Source: a virus. Taken from it: a DNA stretch of 23,712 nt. Position numbers and translations under genes: made by a program. Below, in pieces: positions 8,118 through 15,009 of this stretch. The notes under the pieces are model-generated. The model made no database searches. It was not told the DNA's origin and saw only the letters and a program-made list of their open reading frames with translations. The first letter of the stretch is position 1. Each line of letters starts with the position of its first letter. The stretch spans positions 1-23,712 of IMG/VR virus record IMGVR_UViG_3300042731_003427; one strand, 5' to 3'.

Positions 8118-9902
8118 CTATAAGTAAGTTGACCGAAGCCGAGACTCCCCGCTGTCCCAGTCATGCGCCCAGCGCTCTATCGGCCACCCGGCGCGGTTCA
8201 TATCTCGAACGCTCAGCCCCGCCATACGGCCGGCCTCTGAACGACTGATCTGGCCGGCCCTCAGCATTGCCAGGGCCGTCTCTTCTCGTATCTGCTGGGC
8301 CAGAGCAGACCCCCGCGGCTGCGTTTTCGCCAGCTCCAGCGCGCGTTCGTGTGCCAGCCGCGCCTGCTCCGCCTCCCATGCCCGCTGCTGCTCGCGTTCG
8401 GCTGCCCTGTTCTTGCGGATGTCCTCGAACCGAGATCTGAAGTCGAAGCCGGAGCTTCTGTCTGAACGGGGCCGGCGAGCGGAAGAGTTTGGGGAATACC
8501 CGCTGCTCAGATTGTTCAGCCTGCTCGCCATCGCTGCACGGCGACTACTGAATCCCTGCGCGGTGTTGTAACCGACGTTGGCGATGTCCGACCGATAGCC
8601 GAACCCGCCTTGGTTGCCGGTTCGCCCGCGCGTTGCCGCATGCGAAGTGTTGACCGCGCCGCCCTCTGCCATGAACGTTCGATCAGTCGGGGCGCCGGCT
8701 TCGGCAAGCATAATGCCTTGGCGCCGGGCCTGCGCCTCCTGCTGCGTCGCCTCTTGCTGGCCCATGTACTCGGCGCGCTCGTCCTCCGCCTTCTGCATCA
8801 GCTCGTTGAGCTTTTTCAGCCCGAGCCATTCGGCCGCACCCTTCGATACCACGAACTCGCCGTCTTGGGCGTTGATCGTCACGCTGTCTTTGTAGCCGCC
8901 AGGCCCTTCGACCAATTCGGGGTCGACGACGCCGCCTTCGGCGCTGAACATACCGCCCATGAACCCACCCAGCCCCATACCGGCGATACCGCCGAGCAGG
9001 TTCAGTGTGTCGTTGCCGGTCCAGGAGTTGTTCCACTGCTGCAGTCGGTTCTGATACCCCGTGTTCAGGGTGTTGCCCCACTGCCCGATCGCCTGGTTGC
9101 CTGCCTGGTTCCACCCCAGCCCGTTGCCAAGCACACCGGCCGCGCCCTGCCACGCACCAGCATTGCTACCGATACCGGTCATGGTCTGGTTGAGCTGGTT
9201 CGTCGCAGCGTTGCCGGCGGATTGCGCACCGCCCGCCCCCTGAAGCGCGAGCCCGTAGGACTGCGCCACGTTGGACGGCAGGCCACGGCCGATGTTGATG
9301 CCCTCAGCGCGAAGTGCGCGGCCCGTGTTCTCGACGTTCTGCCGGGCTTGATTACCGGCGGCAGCCTGTGCGGACGCCTCTTGCGTGCGGAGCGAAGCGT
9401 CCAGTGCTGCGGAGCGGGTCTGGCCGGGGTCGATGCCGTAGCTCTCCAGCGAGGCCATGGCCTGCTTGCGCTGCGCATCTTGGGCTCGGGCGACGTCGGC
9501 TTGTGCGCGGCCGGCCTCCAAGGACTGCCGAGCCTGCGTGTCGTAGGCCAAGAACTCCTGGATCAGGTCGTTCTCGATCGGCTGGAAGACGCGCTCGTAA
9601 CGATCGCGGTCCTTCAGTGCGTTCTGGTGGTTCTCCCATGCAATGTCCATCTGCATGTTCAGCCCTTCCAGATATGCATCCATGCCGGCGCCGGCCAGCT
9701 CTAGCTGCGCCTCCATCATGGGGAGTTGCACATCCAGCACATCCTGCATCAGCTCATACTGCTGTCCCCATTGCTCCTTCGCCCACGCTAGCTGCTCCCT
9801 GGACGTATCGCGCGCGTACTTAGCCGCTTCCGCGCTGGCTTCGGCGACAGGAGTGTAGTCAGGCGGGTCCGGTGCGTCTGTACCACAAACGTTACCACAC
9901 AT
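8118..9902 (-). CDS. Probable internal virion / ejection protein (gp14-like)
   Basis: This is a 594-aa protein starting at an ATG at 9902, 3 nt after the previous stop. The N-terminal half (about 20-200) is helical and rich in Ala, Gln and Glu. It is followed by an Asn/Gly/Gln-rich region (about 200-300) and a Gly-Met-rich hydrophobic stretch (about 301-320, LLGGIAGMGLGGFMGG) that could insert in a membrane. Residues 347-361 hold DGEFVVSKGAAEWLG, a motif type I know from phage tape-measure and injection proteins. The C-terminus is Arg-rich and helical, ending near a helix-turn-helix-like segment (ISRSEAGRMAGLSVRDMN). The gene leads the three-gene block that ends in the transglycosylase giant, which matches the T7 gp14/gp15/gp16 order. 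The MCGNVC start has two early cysteines but no signal peptide, so it is not a lipoprotein. The role is an inference. Confidence 0.88.
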   Translation of the reverse strand: MCGNVCGTDAPDPPDYTPVAEASAEAAKYARDTSREQLAWAKEQWGQQYELMQDVLDVQLPMMEAQLELAGAGMDAYLEGLNMQMDIAWENHQNALKDRDRYERVFQPIENDLIQEFLAYDTQARQSLEAGRAQADVARAQDAQRKQAMASLESYGIDPGQTRSAALDASLRTQEASAQAAAGNQARQNVENTGRALRAEGINIGRGLPSNVAQSYGLALQGAGGAQSAGNAATNQLNQTMTGIGSNAGAWQGAAGVLGNGLGWNQAGNQAIGQWGNTLNTGYQNRLQQWNNSWTGNDTLNLLGGIAGMGLGGFMGGMFSAEGGVVDPELVEGPGGYKDSVTINAQDGEFVVSKGAAEWLGLKKLNELMQKAEDERAEYMGQQEATQQEAQARRQGIMLAEAGAPTDRTFMAEGGAVNTSHAATRGRTGNQGGFGYRSDIANVGYNTAQGFSSRRAAMASRLNNLSSGYSPNSSARRPRSDRSSGFDFRSRFEDIRKNRAAEREQQRAWEAEQARLAHERALELAKTQPRGSALAQQIREETALAMLRAGQISRSEAGRMAGLSVRDMNRAGWPIERWAHDWDSGESRLRSTYL

Positions 9903-9905
9903 GAA

Positions 9906-10409
9906 TCAGTGCCTCGAAGCGTTGCCGGAGCGTGCCTCAGCCTCGGCTTGTAAGTTCTTGCAGTATAGGCTGAAATCCTCGTGGGTCCAATGCTCCCTGA
10001 TATAGGGGCCGACCTCTACAGCGCGCTCGGCACCATGTAGGAGGAAGATACTCTGCATAAGGATATTGGCGTAGTCGGAGCGCAGCACGAACGCGATCTG
10101 CTTCCGCTTGATGTCGCGTTCTTCCGAGTCGACCGACTCTCGCTCCAGTCGATTGGCGATCTGCCAGTTGGTGATGGCGCTGACAACCAAAGGCTGAAGC
10201 TGCGAGAAGAACTGCCGGTAGAACGGGTTCGCCGGCAGGTAGACCGCAGCAGACCACATGGCCTTGTTGATCTCGTCGTCGGAGAGCGCCTTGTCCCGGT
10301 CGATCAGATCGTCCCAAAAGTGGAACAAACCGAACAGCAGGTCGATGAACCGCTCGGCGCTGTCGTCCCCCAGCAGCTCGTGGGCGATGTCTTTGTAGGA
10401 CTTGCTCAT
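9906..10409 (-). CDS. Conserved phage protein of unknown function, 167 aa
   Basis: This 167-aa, acidic, probably all-helical protein starts at an ATG at 10409 that overlaps the previous stop (ATGA), so it is likely translated by re-initiation. It shows an aromatic/acidic motif LFHFWDDLIDRDK near residues 28-40 and LPANPFYRQFFSQLQPL near 58-74. I recall similar proteins, with the same WDDLIDRDK and NPFYR pattern, near late genes of other phages, where they have no assigned function. There is no signal peptide or clear membrane segment. The position just before the ejection genes hints at a role in their assembly or folding, but nothing in the sequence proves it. Confidence 0.85.
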   Translation of the reverse strand: MSKSYKDIAHELLGDDSAERFIDLLFGLFHFWDDLIDRDKALSDDEINKAMWSAAVYLPANPFYRQFFSQLQPLVVSAITNWQIANRLERESVDSEERDIKRKQIAFVLRSDYANILMQSIFLLHGAERAVEVGPYIREHWTHEDFSLYCKNLQAEAEARSGNASRH

Positions 10410-11152
10410 GGCAGCAGGTCCGGCGGCACAAGGTCGCCCCAGCAGGTGTTAATACCCTCTACAGGATAATCTGGGGCCGGGGCCGGGCACTCCGGGGGGT
10501 ACTGCTGTCCCGCAGCGTTTTCCTCCGGTGCTGCCTGCCACAGCCACTGATCCGAGTAAGAACGAACCTCCCGCATCAGCTCCAGGTCGACGGTATCGCT
10601 GATCTTGTTGTACCACTGCTGCTCTTTGAACAGAACGCCGTAGTCTCGGCACTCGTTAGTGAACGCCCCATCGGCTACACCCAGCAAGAAGATTGTGCAG
10701 GACGTCCGATCTCGGTTCAACATAGCCGGATAGTAAGACCCAGACCAGGTGGAGACGTCGGGGTTATGGGCGCCGAGCACTACCGCGTAATGGTAGGGCG
10801 TCATATAGAACATGCGCCCCTCAAATACGGCGCCGCGAATCAGCCGGACGCCATCCCTGCAACCGTCCGCGTATGCCTTGAACACACCGTTAGGCTGCAT
10901 GAAAAACCACTGCTGGCCATTACCGGCCTCGATAATTGTTCTGCCAGAGCACTTGTCTCCCGGCGTCGCGGGCGGGTTGATGAGGAGAGAGTTGGCGTTG
11001 CCGGCCCACGTCCCTGCCAACGGCGTACTGACAATCTCTCGGCCGACAGCCTTTCCGTCGTTGTTGTACCGCACAGGGCCAAGCTCTTCCGTCTCCTCAG
11101 CCGTAGAAGGGGGGCACGAAAGGAATGGGGACGAAAAAATTGTTCGGCTCAT
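10406..11152 (-). CDS. Unknown cysteine-rich protein, 248 aa
   Basis: I do not recognise this protein. The preferred start is the ATG at 11152 (MSRTIFSSPF), which has GGAAGG about 5 nt upstream. The frame is open to an ATG at 11236, but that one has no ribosome binding site and would add 28 Arg-rich residues. The protein has seven cysteines spread along its length (SCPP, KCSG, GCRD, SCTI, ECRD, ECPA, TCWG) and many aromatic residues in its middle (QQWFFMQPNGVF, RMFYMTPYHYAVVLGAH), and it ends in a Pro-rich tail. There is no signal peptide. It sits between the endolysin and the 167-aa gene and overlaps the latter by ATGA. It could be a beta-rich tail appendage or virion protein, but no role is shown. 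Confidence 0.8.
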   Translation of the reverse strand: MSRTIFSSPFLSCPPSTAEETEELGPVRYNNDGKAVGREIVSTPLAGTWAGNANSLLINPPATPGDKCSGRTIIEAGNGQQWFFMQPNGVFKAYADGCRDGVRLIRGAVFEGRMFYMTPYHYAVVLGAHNPDVSTWSGSYYPAMLNRDRTSCTIFLLGVADGAFTNECRDYGVLFKEQQWYNKISDTVDLELMREVRSYSDQWLWQAAPEENAAGQQYPPECPAPAPDYPVEGINTCWGDLVPPDLLP

Positions 11153-11242
11153 ATCAGCCTTCCAGACATTGTGTGGGCGGCCCGCTACGCCCCGGCCACC
11201 AACCCGCAAAAGATGATATTGGGGCGAGCGGACCATTGATTG

Positions 11243-11953
11243 TTACGCGCCCACGTCCAGCAGGCGGTCCCAAGTCTGCTCGCCGACAATCCCGTCGGCG
11301 GTCAAACCCTCCGCGTCCTGGAACTTCTTGACCTCCCGGTCGGTGGCAGGGCCAAAGATGCCGTCCGCCTGAATCCCTAGCAGGCGCTGCACCAGCTCGA
11401 CGTGTGGGTGCTCGTCCCCTTCCCCCACCTGCGCCAGACGAACCTCTACGGGCACCATAGGGATCATGCTGGGCGTCGGCCTGGAGCTGGTGCCCGGATC
11501 GAACGACATGTACCCGTTACTGTCGAGCCCCAGCACCGAGTAAGCGTTGAAGACCGGGCAAGCCTTGGCCGCAACGTCGTTGTGCTCAGAGAACTTCATC
11601 CTGCCGCCGTGGGCTTCGTTGATCTCGTGACAGATCCGGCGCAGTTCGCTGAACTGTGCCTGGCTAAAGTCCGACGGGTGCTCGCCGTTGCAGCAGATGC
11701 CGATCGTGCCGGTGTTATAGCCCGCGACGTGTGTGCCGGTGCTTTCCATGTCGCGCCCGTGCCAGCCCCTGCCGTCGTCGTCGATGAAGATGTGATAGCC
11801 ACACCCGGACCACCCGCGCTCCTTGTGTATCCGGTGAATGTCTTTCACCGTTAACGCTGGGTTTGGCGAGGCGTCGCAGTGTATGAAGACGCGATTGATC
11901 GCGCGCTTCGGTTTGGTGTAATGCTCGAACGGCTTGCCAAGGTTATTGAACAT
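11243..11953 (-). CDS. Endolysin: N-acetylmuramoyl-L-alanine amidase with peptidoglycan-binding domain
   Basis: This 236-aa protein cuts the amide bond between N-acetylmuramic acid and the stem peptide at the end of infection. Residues about 18-140 match the Amidase_2 / T7 lysozyme family. The expected zinc ligands are visible: H25 in VFIHCDASP, then H124 and C132 with the T7-like spacing HNDVAAKAC; GYHIFIDDDG and TGTIGICCNG are also typical. Residues about 170-233 look like a peptidoglycan-binding domain (PG_binding_1 type), with the repeats IQADGIFGPATDREVKKFQ and LTADGIVGEQTWDRLL. There is no signal peptide, so export needs a holin. The ATG at 11953 overlaps the 96-aa membrane protein gene by 11 nt and has GGAGG 6 nt upstream. 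The cell-wall-binding domain is C-terminal. Confidence 0.95.
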   Translation of the reverse strand: MFNNLGKPFEHYTKPKRAINRVFIHCDASPNPALTVKDIHRIHKERGWSGCGYHIFIDDDGRGWHGRDMESTGTHVAGYNTGTIGICCNGEHPSDFSQAQFSELRRICHEINEAHGGRMKFSEHNDVAAKACPVFNAYSVLGLDSNGYMSFDPGTSSRPTPSMIPMVPVEVRLAQVGEGDEHPHVELVQRLLGIQADGIFGPATDREVKKFQDAEGLTADGIVGEQTWDRLLDVGA

Positions 11954-12233
11954 CGCCGGCCTCCGGTTGTAAATTACACGCTTGCTCTACTCGATCTAAC
12001 CGATCAACTAATTTGGTAATTGCTTGCGCAATATCTGCCGCAGCCTGCAGCCGCCGCTTCGCCTCATCCTGTGATTCCACTCGATAGGCCGACATTTCTT
12101 CGCGCCACAATTTGTCCTGGTTCGCAGCGGTTGTTGTAACATGCCAAACCTGCCAGGCGAGCGCAGCAATGGCCACGACGATGAGACCTTCGCGGCGAAT
12201 CAACTCGAACAGGTTCTGTGCCTCAACCGTCAT
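11943..12233 (-). CDS. Small membrane protein with one TM and coiled coil (holin or spanin candidate), 96 aa
   Basis: The start is set at the ATG at 12233 because it overlaps the previous stop (ATGA) and begins MTVEAQNLFELIRR; the longer open frame to 12308 would cover the 47-aa gene. The protein has a short polar N-terminus, one hydrophobic segment at about 17-37 (LIVVAIAALAWQVWHV), then a charged helix with Leu/Ile/Val heptads (about 40-88, DIAQAITKLVDRLDRVEQ). It lies directly before the endolysin and overlaps it by 11 nt. One TM plus a long coiled coil suits an inner-membrane spanin or an atypical holin. I looked for an embedded outer-membrane spanin with a lipobox in another frame and saw none. 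A lysis role is inferred from context. Confidence 0.85.
   Translation of the reverse strand: MTVEAQNLFELIRREGLIVVAIAALAWQVWHVTTTAANQDKLWREEMSAYRVESQDEAKRRLQAAADIAQAITKLVDRLDRVEQACNLQPEAGDVQ
11960..11964 (-). promoter_or_regulatory. Strong ribosome binding site of the endolysin gene
   Basis: GGAGG on the minus strand lies 6 nt before the ATG at 11953 and is embedded in the last codons of the upstream membrane-protein gene. This supports separate, efficient initiation of the endolysin. Confidence 0.6.
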
Positions 12234-12373
12234 TTGCGCTTTCGCTCCTGTGATGCTTTGATGGCACGCCCCTGCTTTACTGCTTTTGCTTTCGCGCCTG
12301 CCCCACAATAGCGTTTCCCTTTGCTACCGTAACGAAAACAACCTTTTCCCGAACTGCGTACAGGTGGGCTCAT
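12230..12373 (-). CDS. Small basic conserved phage protein, 47 aa
   Basis: This short gene has an ATG at 12373 overlapping the previous stop (ATGA) and GAGG 5 nt upstream. The protein begins MSPPVRSSGKGCFRYGSKGK and ends QGRAIKASQERKRK; about a third of its residues are Lys or Arg, with two cysteines (RYCG, KGCF). I recall similar tiny phage proteins with a GYRWGxSGK-like core and an RQGRAIYASG-like end near late genes; they have no known function. It is flanked by direct repeats (see the repeat entry), so it may have been inserted between a membrane-protein gene and a copy of its 5' end. Its stop overlaps the next ATG (ATGA). Confidence 0.75.
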   Translation of the reverse strand: MSPPVRSSGKGCFRYGSKGKRYCGAGAKAKAVKQGRAIKASQERKRK

Positions 12374-12429
12374 AGAAACCTCGCAATCTGACGTATCAAC
12401 TCGAAGAAAGACTGCGCTTCAGCCGTCAT
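12370..12429 (-). CDS. 19-codon micro-ORF, truncated copy of the 96-aa membrane protein's N-terminus
   Basis: The peptide MTAEAQSFFELIRQIARFL matches the start of the 96-aa protein (MTVEAQNLFELIRRE) at 10 of the first 13 residues, then stops. GGAG lies 8 nt before its ATG. It overlaps the upstream 31-aa frame by 11 nt and shares ATGA with the following gene. It may be a remnant of a second membrane-protein gene, or a translated leader that couples downstream starts. Confidence 0.45.
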   Translation of the reverse strand: MTAEAQSFFELIRQIARFL

Positions 12430-12514
12430 CAGGCCAGCTCCACCATACCGCGCACATAAACGCAGCGCCCGCCAGGACGCCAAGGATGAACGGAAAAACG
12501 TGTTCGGGATGCAT
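12419..12514 (-). CDS. Tiny single-TM protein, 31 aa
   Basis: The ATG at 12514 overlaps the stop of the collagen-like fibre gene (TGATG), so translation is probably coupled. The protein is MHPEHVFPFI followed by a hydrophobic stretch (about 8-26, LGVLAGAAFMCAVWW) and ends SWPDDG. The single hydrophobic helix and the position at the head of the lysis genes fit a small holin-like or accessory lysis protein. It has one cysteine but no lipobox. Its size makes it easy to miss, and its reality rests on the coupling and composition. Confidence 0.5.
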   Translation of the reverse strand: MHPEHVFPFILGVLAGAAFMCAVWWSWPDDG

Positions 12515-14535
12515 CAGATTAACTCAGAACCTCCCGTAATGTTGAACGGGTTACCACCGGGGATTGTATTGTTCGCTTGCACCAAAGATAACCTTTCGAT
12601 GGTCCCCTGATTAGCAATGGCCGCACCCGATTCGACAGTAAATGTAGCCGCCCCGTATTCGACCATTGATGCGTTGGTAGCTCGAAGGAACTGCGAGCAT
12701 GCAAAGAGTTTTTCGCAGATGAGTGTCGGAGTCCACATTGTCACAGTGCCTGTGTTCACGAAGAACCCGTAAACGGGGGAACCCTTAAGCCTTATCTGAG
12801 AACCATTATAAATGTTCAGCAGCCCTTTTGATTGTGCTGCGATGCACCTATTATCAGATTCGATAGTCATATTGTTACTTAGCTCAACGCGAGCTGTTGG
12901 GCCATTGGAAATAATTCCGAAATTTGCCGCAACGGTTATATCTGCGAATCGAATCCAACCGCCGTCTATCCTTATCCCGGTCCCGCTTGCCGGGTTGCCG
13001 CCAATAACCACTCCACCAACATTACTTGAATTACCTTGAACGACGACCTTGTTTGAACCTACAAGGCCCGGAAGCGCTATCGTTCCATAAGTGCCGTCAG
13101 CAACATAAATTGTAACCTCGGCTCCGACGTCCATTTGCGCACTTACCCGATTCAGCGCTTCCTGAATTGTGCTCAACGGAGATGCGGAAGAAGCCCCTGA
13201 GTTCGAATCGCTACCTGTTGCTCCGTCGACATAAATGGCCTTTGGCGACACGACCAACTCGCGACCAGGGTGGATGTGATCAGCCCTGCTGACCTCGTTG
13301 GATGTGCCAGAGGAGCCTTCCCCCATCAATGACTTTGGGGCGACGTTGCTTAGGATGACGCTGGCGTCATCACCTGCTGGACCCTGCGGGCCGATGGGTC
13401 CATCATCCCCTTTCGGGCCTTGCGGGCCTTGCTCGCCCTGAGCACCATCGGCGCCCTCCGCCCCTTGGGGGCCTCGGGCACCGTCGTCCCCTTGGGGGCC
13501 TCGGGCACCGTCGTTCCCTTGGGGGCCTTGGGCACCGGCCGCGCCTTGGGCTCCGTCGTCCCCTTGCGGGCCTTGGGGGCCTGGGACCGTAGAATCGGCA
13601 CCTTGCGGGCCTTGGGCGCCGGCCGCGCCTTGGGCCCCGTCGTCCCCTTGCGGGCCTTGGGGGCCTGGGACTGTCGAGTCCGCGCCTTGTGGGCCCTGAA
13701 CTCCATCGGCGCCTTCGACTCCCTGGGGCCCGTCGTCCCCTTGCGGACCTTGAGGGCCTGGGACTGTCGAGTCTGCCCCTTGCGGGCCTTGGGCGCCGGC
13801 CGCGCCTTGTGCACCGTCAGCCCCTTGAGGTCCCTGGGGGCCTGGGACTGTCGAGTCTGCTCCGGCCGCGCCCTGTGGGCCGGCTGCGCCTTGTGCGCCG
13901 TCGTCCCCTTGAGGCCCCTGGGGGCCTGGGACTGTCGAGTCCGCGCCTTGAGGCCCTTGGGTGCCGTCAGCTCCTTCCGCCCCCTGGGGGCCATCGTCCC
14001 CTTGCGGCCCCTGGGGGCCAGGGACGGTCGAGTCTGCGCCCTGTGGGCCTTGGGCTCCCGCAGCGCCTTGTGCGCCGTCGTCCCCTTGAGGCCCCTGGGG
14101 GCCTGGGACTGTCGAGTCTGCGCCCTGTGGGCCTTGAGCACCGTCAGTGCCTTGAGCCCCATCGTCTCCTTGAGGCCCCTGGGGGCCTGGGACTGTCGAG
14201 TCAGCGCCCTGCGGGCCTTGGGTACCGTCAGTGCCTTCTACCCCTTGGGGGCCGGTATTCCCTTGAGGCCCTTGAGGGCCAGGGACGGTCGAGTCTGCGC
14301 CCTGTGGGCCTTGGGCTCCCGCAGCGCCTTGGGCGCCATCGTCCCCTTGAGGCCCCTGTGGGCCGGGGACAATCGAGTCTGCGCCCTGTGGGCCTTGGGC
14401 GCCATCAGCGCCTTGGGCTCCATCAGCGCCTTGGGGGCCTTGAGTTCCATCGTTTCCTTGGGGACCTTCGAACTCAGGATAGTTCGCTGGGTCAAGAACC
14501 TCGGTCGGGATCGGGAACTCTGTAATGTTGGCCAT
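12514..14535 (-). CDS. Collagen-like tail fibre with probable beta-helix tip, 673 aa
   Basis: This is probably a trimeric fibre. Residues 1-23 are a short non-collagen head. Residues 24-390 are Gly-X-Y triplets dominated by GPQ, GDD, GAQ and GAD, broken ten times by the four-residue interruption STVP (once SIVP). Residues 416-424 hold SRADHIHPG, an H-x-H motif seen at fibre domain borders. From about 430 the sequence is beta-rich and reads like a pectate-lyase-type beta-helix (KAIYVDGATGSDSNSGAS, then many short beta turns), likely the receptor-binding or glycan-binding tip; no enzyme active site is evident. The ATG at 14535 follows the previous stop by 2 nt. The tip-coding part is much less GC-rich than the collagen part. 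There is no prolyl hydroxylase nearby, so the triple helix would rely on Gly-Pro-Gln-type triplets. Confidence 0.92.
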   Translation of the reverse strand: MANITEFPIPTEVLDPANYPEFEGPQGNDGTQGPQGADGAQGADGAQGPQGADSIVPGPQGPQGDDGAQGAAGAQGPQGADSTVPGPQGPQGNTGPQGVEGTDGTQGPQGADSTVPGPQGPQGDDGAQGTDGAQGPQGADSTVPGPQGPQGDDGAQGAAGAQGPQGADSTVPGPQGPQGDDGPQGAEGADGTQGPQGADSTVPGPQGPQGDDGAQGAAGPQGAAGADSTVPGPQGPQGADGAQGAAGAQGPQGADSTVPGPQGPQGDDGPQGVEGADGVQGPQGADSTVPGPQGPQGDDGAQGAAGAQGPQGADSTVPGPQGPQGDDGAQGAAGAQGPQGNDGARGPQGDDGARGPQGAEGADGAQGEQGPQGPKGDDGPIGPQGPAGDDASVILSNVAPKSLMGEGSSGTSNEVSRADHIHPGRELVVSPKAIYVDGATGSDSNSGASSASPLSTIQEALNRVSAQMDVGAEVTIYVADGTYGTIALPGLVGSNKVVVQGNSSNVGGVVIGGNPASGTGIRIDGGWIRFADITVAANFGIISNGPTARVELSNNMTIESDNRCIAAQSKGLLNIYNGSQIRLKGSPVYGFFVNTGTVTMWTPTLICEKLFACSQFLRATNASMVEYGAATFTVESGAAIANQGTIERLSLVQANNTIPGGNPFNITGGSELI
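13582..14364 (-). repeat. Three-fold 261-nt super-repeat in the collagen-like region
   Basis: Nine consecutive units between the STVP breaks have lengths of 28, 31, 28, 28, 31, 28, 28, 31 and 28 codons, exactly three copies of an 87-codon (261-nt) pattern. DNA agrees: the block ctgtgggccttgggctccc at 14041 recurs 261 nt away at 14302. The whole Gly-X-Y region spans 13366..14466. Confidence 0.9.
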
Positions 14536-14537
14536 AG

Positions 14538-14747
14538 TCAGCCTATCTCGTTCACGTACTCAAACCCGCGAACGATAGCGTCCCCTGCGGCCGTAACAAA
14601 AACCGTCCCATCCGCTTTCGTCATCAAGATGGGCTGCAGAATTCTGCCCCCGTCAGACCCCTGCTCGCCGTGCTCTTCTGGCCCCTCGCCGGAGGCGTCT
14701 ACACCATACAGCTCTCGGTTGTGTCGAAGGCTGGAACGCGAACCCAT
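14538..14747 (-). CDS. Unknown small protein between fibre genes, 69 aa
   Basis: I do not recognise this protein. The ATG at 14747 comes 1 nt after the previous stop (TGACATG) and its own stop is 2 nt before the collagen-like fibre gene, so it belongs to a coupled series. The N-terminal half is polar and Gly/Glu-rich (DASGEGPEEHGEQGSDGG) and looks disordered. The C-terminal half (LMTKADGTVFVTAAGDAIVRG) could be two or three beta strands. A fibre-attachment or fibre-assembly helper is possible from position alone. Confidence 0.7.
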   Translation of the reverse strand: MGSRSSLRHNRELYGVDASGEGPEEHGEQGSDGGRILQPILMTKADGTVFVTAAGDAIVRGFEYVNEIG

Positions 14748-14748
14748 G

Positions 14749-15009
14749 TCAGCCGTCCCCGACCGTAGGCAAAGGCATCTCGCCGGCAGCGGCAGCGCGC
14801 AGCTCGTCGGGGGAGAGCTTGTTCAGTGCTTGCCAAGCCTGCCGCTCGAACTCGGGGCGATAGGCGTTGCGTATCAGCCAGTCTCGAAGCGGCTGACGGC
14901 GCTGCGCCTTCAGGTCGCCGTAGATGGGAGGCCACAGCTCGCGAGGCAGCGGCTCGCCGTTCCGGCCGGCCCAGCCGTACTCCTCAAGCGGGTCGCGAAT
15001 CCTGCTCAT
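14749..15009 (-). CDS. Unknown small protein between fibre genes, 86 aa
   Basis: I do not recognise this protein. The ATG at 15009 overlaps the previous stop (TGATG). It is basic and aromatic at first (EEYGWAGRNGEPLPRELWPP), then helical (FERQAWQALNKLSPDELRAA). It has no membrane segment, signal peptide or cysteines. Its place between two collagen-like fibre genes suggests a structural or assembly accessory, which is inference only. Confidence 0.75.
   Translation of the reverse strand: MSRIRDPLEEYGWAGRNGEPLPRELWPPIYGDLKAQRRQPLRDWLIRNAYRPEFERQAWQALNKLSPDELRAAAAGEMPLPTVGDG

Larger units (their letters stand above)
12191..12429 (-). repeat. Diverged direct repeats flanking the 47-aa gene
   Basis: The 40 nt read down from 12429 and the 40 nt read down from 12233 agree at about 30 positions, including ATGACGG and TTCGAGTTGAT. 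Both begin at a start codon. The repeats bracket the 47-codon gene. Confidence 0.7.

Noticed and set aside
8610-9704. Plus-strand open frame of about 364 codons
   Set aside because: It is antisense to the gp14-like gene, with low-complexity Arg/Leu/Val composition and no plausible start site.
11943-12233. Outer-membrane spanin embedded in the 96-aa gene
   Set aside because: The alternative frame from an internal ATG has no signal peptide and no lipobox cysteine.
12234-12308. Upstream extension of the 96-aa membrane protein
   Set aside because: It would overlap most of the 47-aa gene out of frame. The ATG at 12233 has an ATGA junction and matches the duplicated N-terminus MTxEAQ.
13366-14466. 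CRISPR-like regular repeat array
   Set aside because: The periodicity is in codons, with Gly at every third residue and an open frame through the whole stretch, so it is a collagen-like coding repeat.
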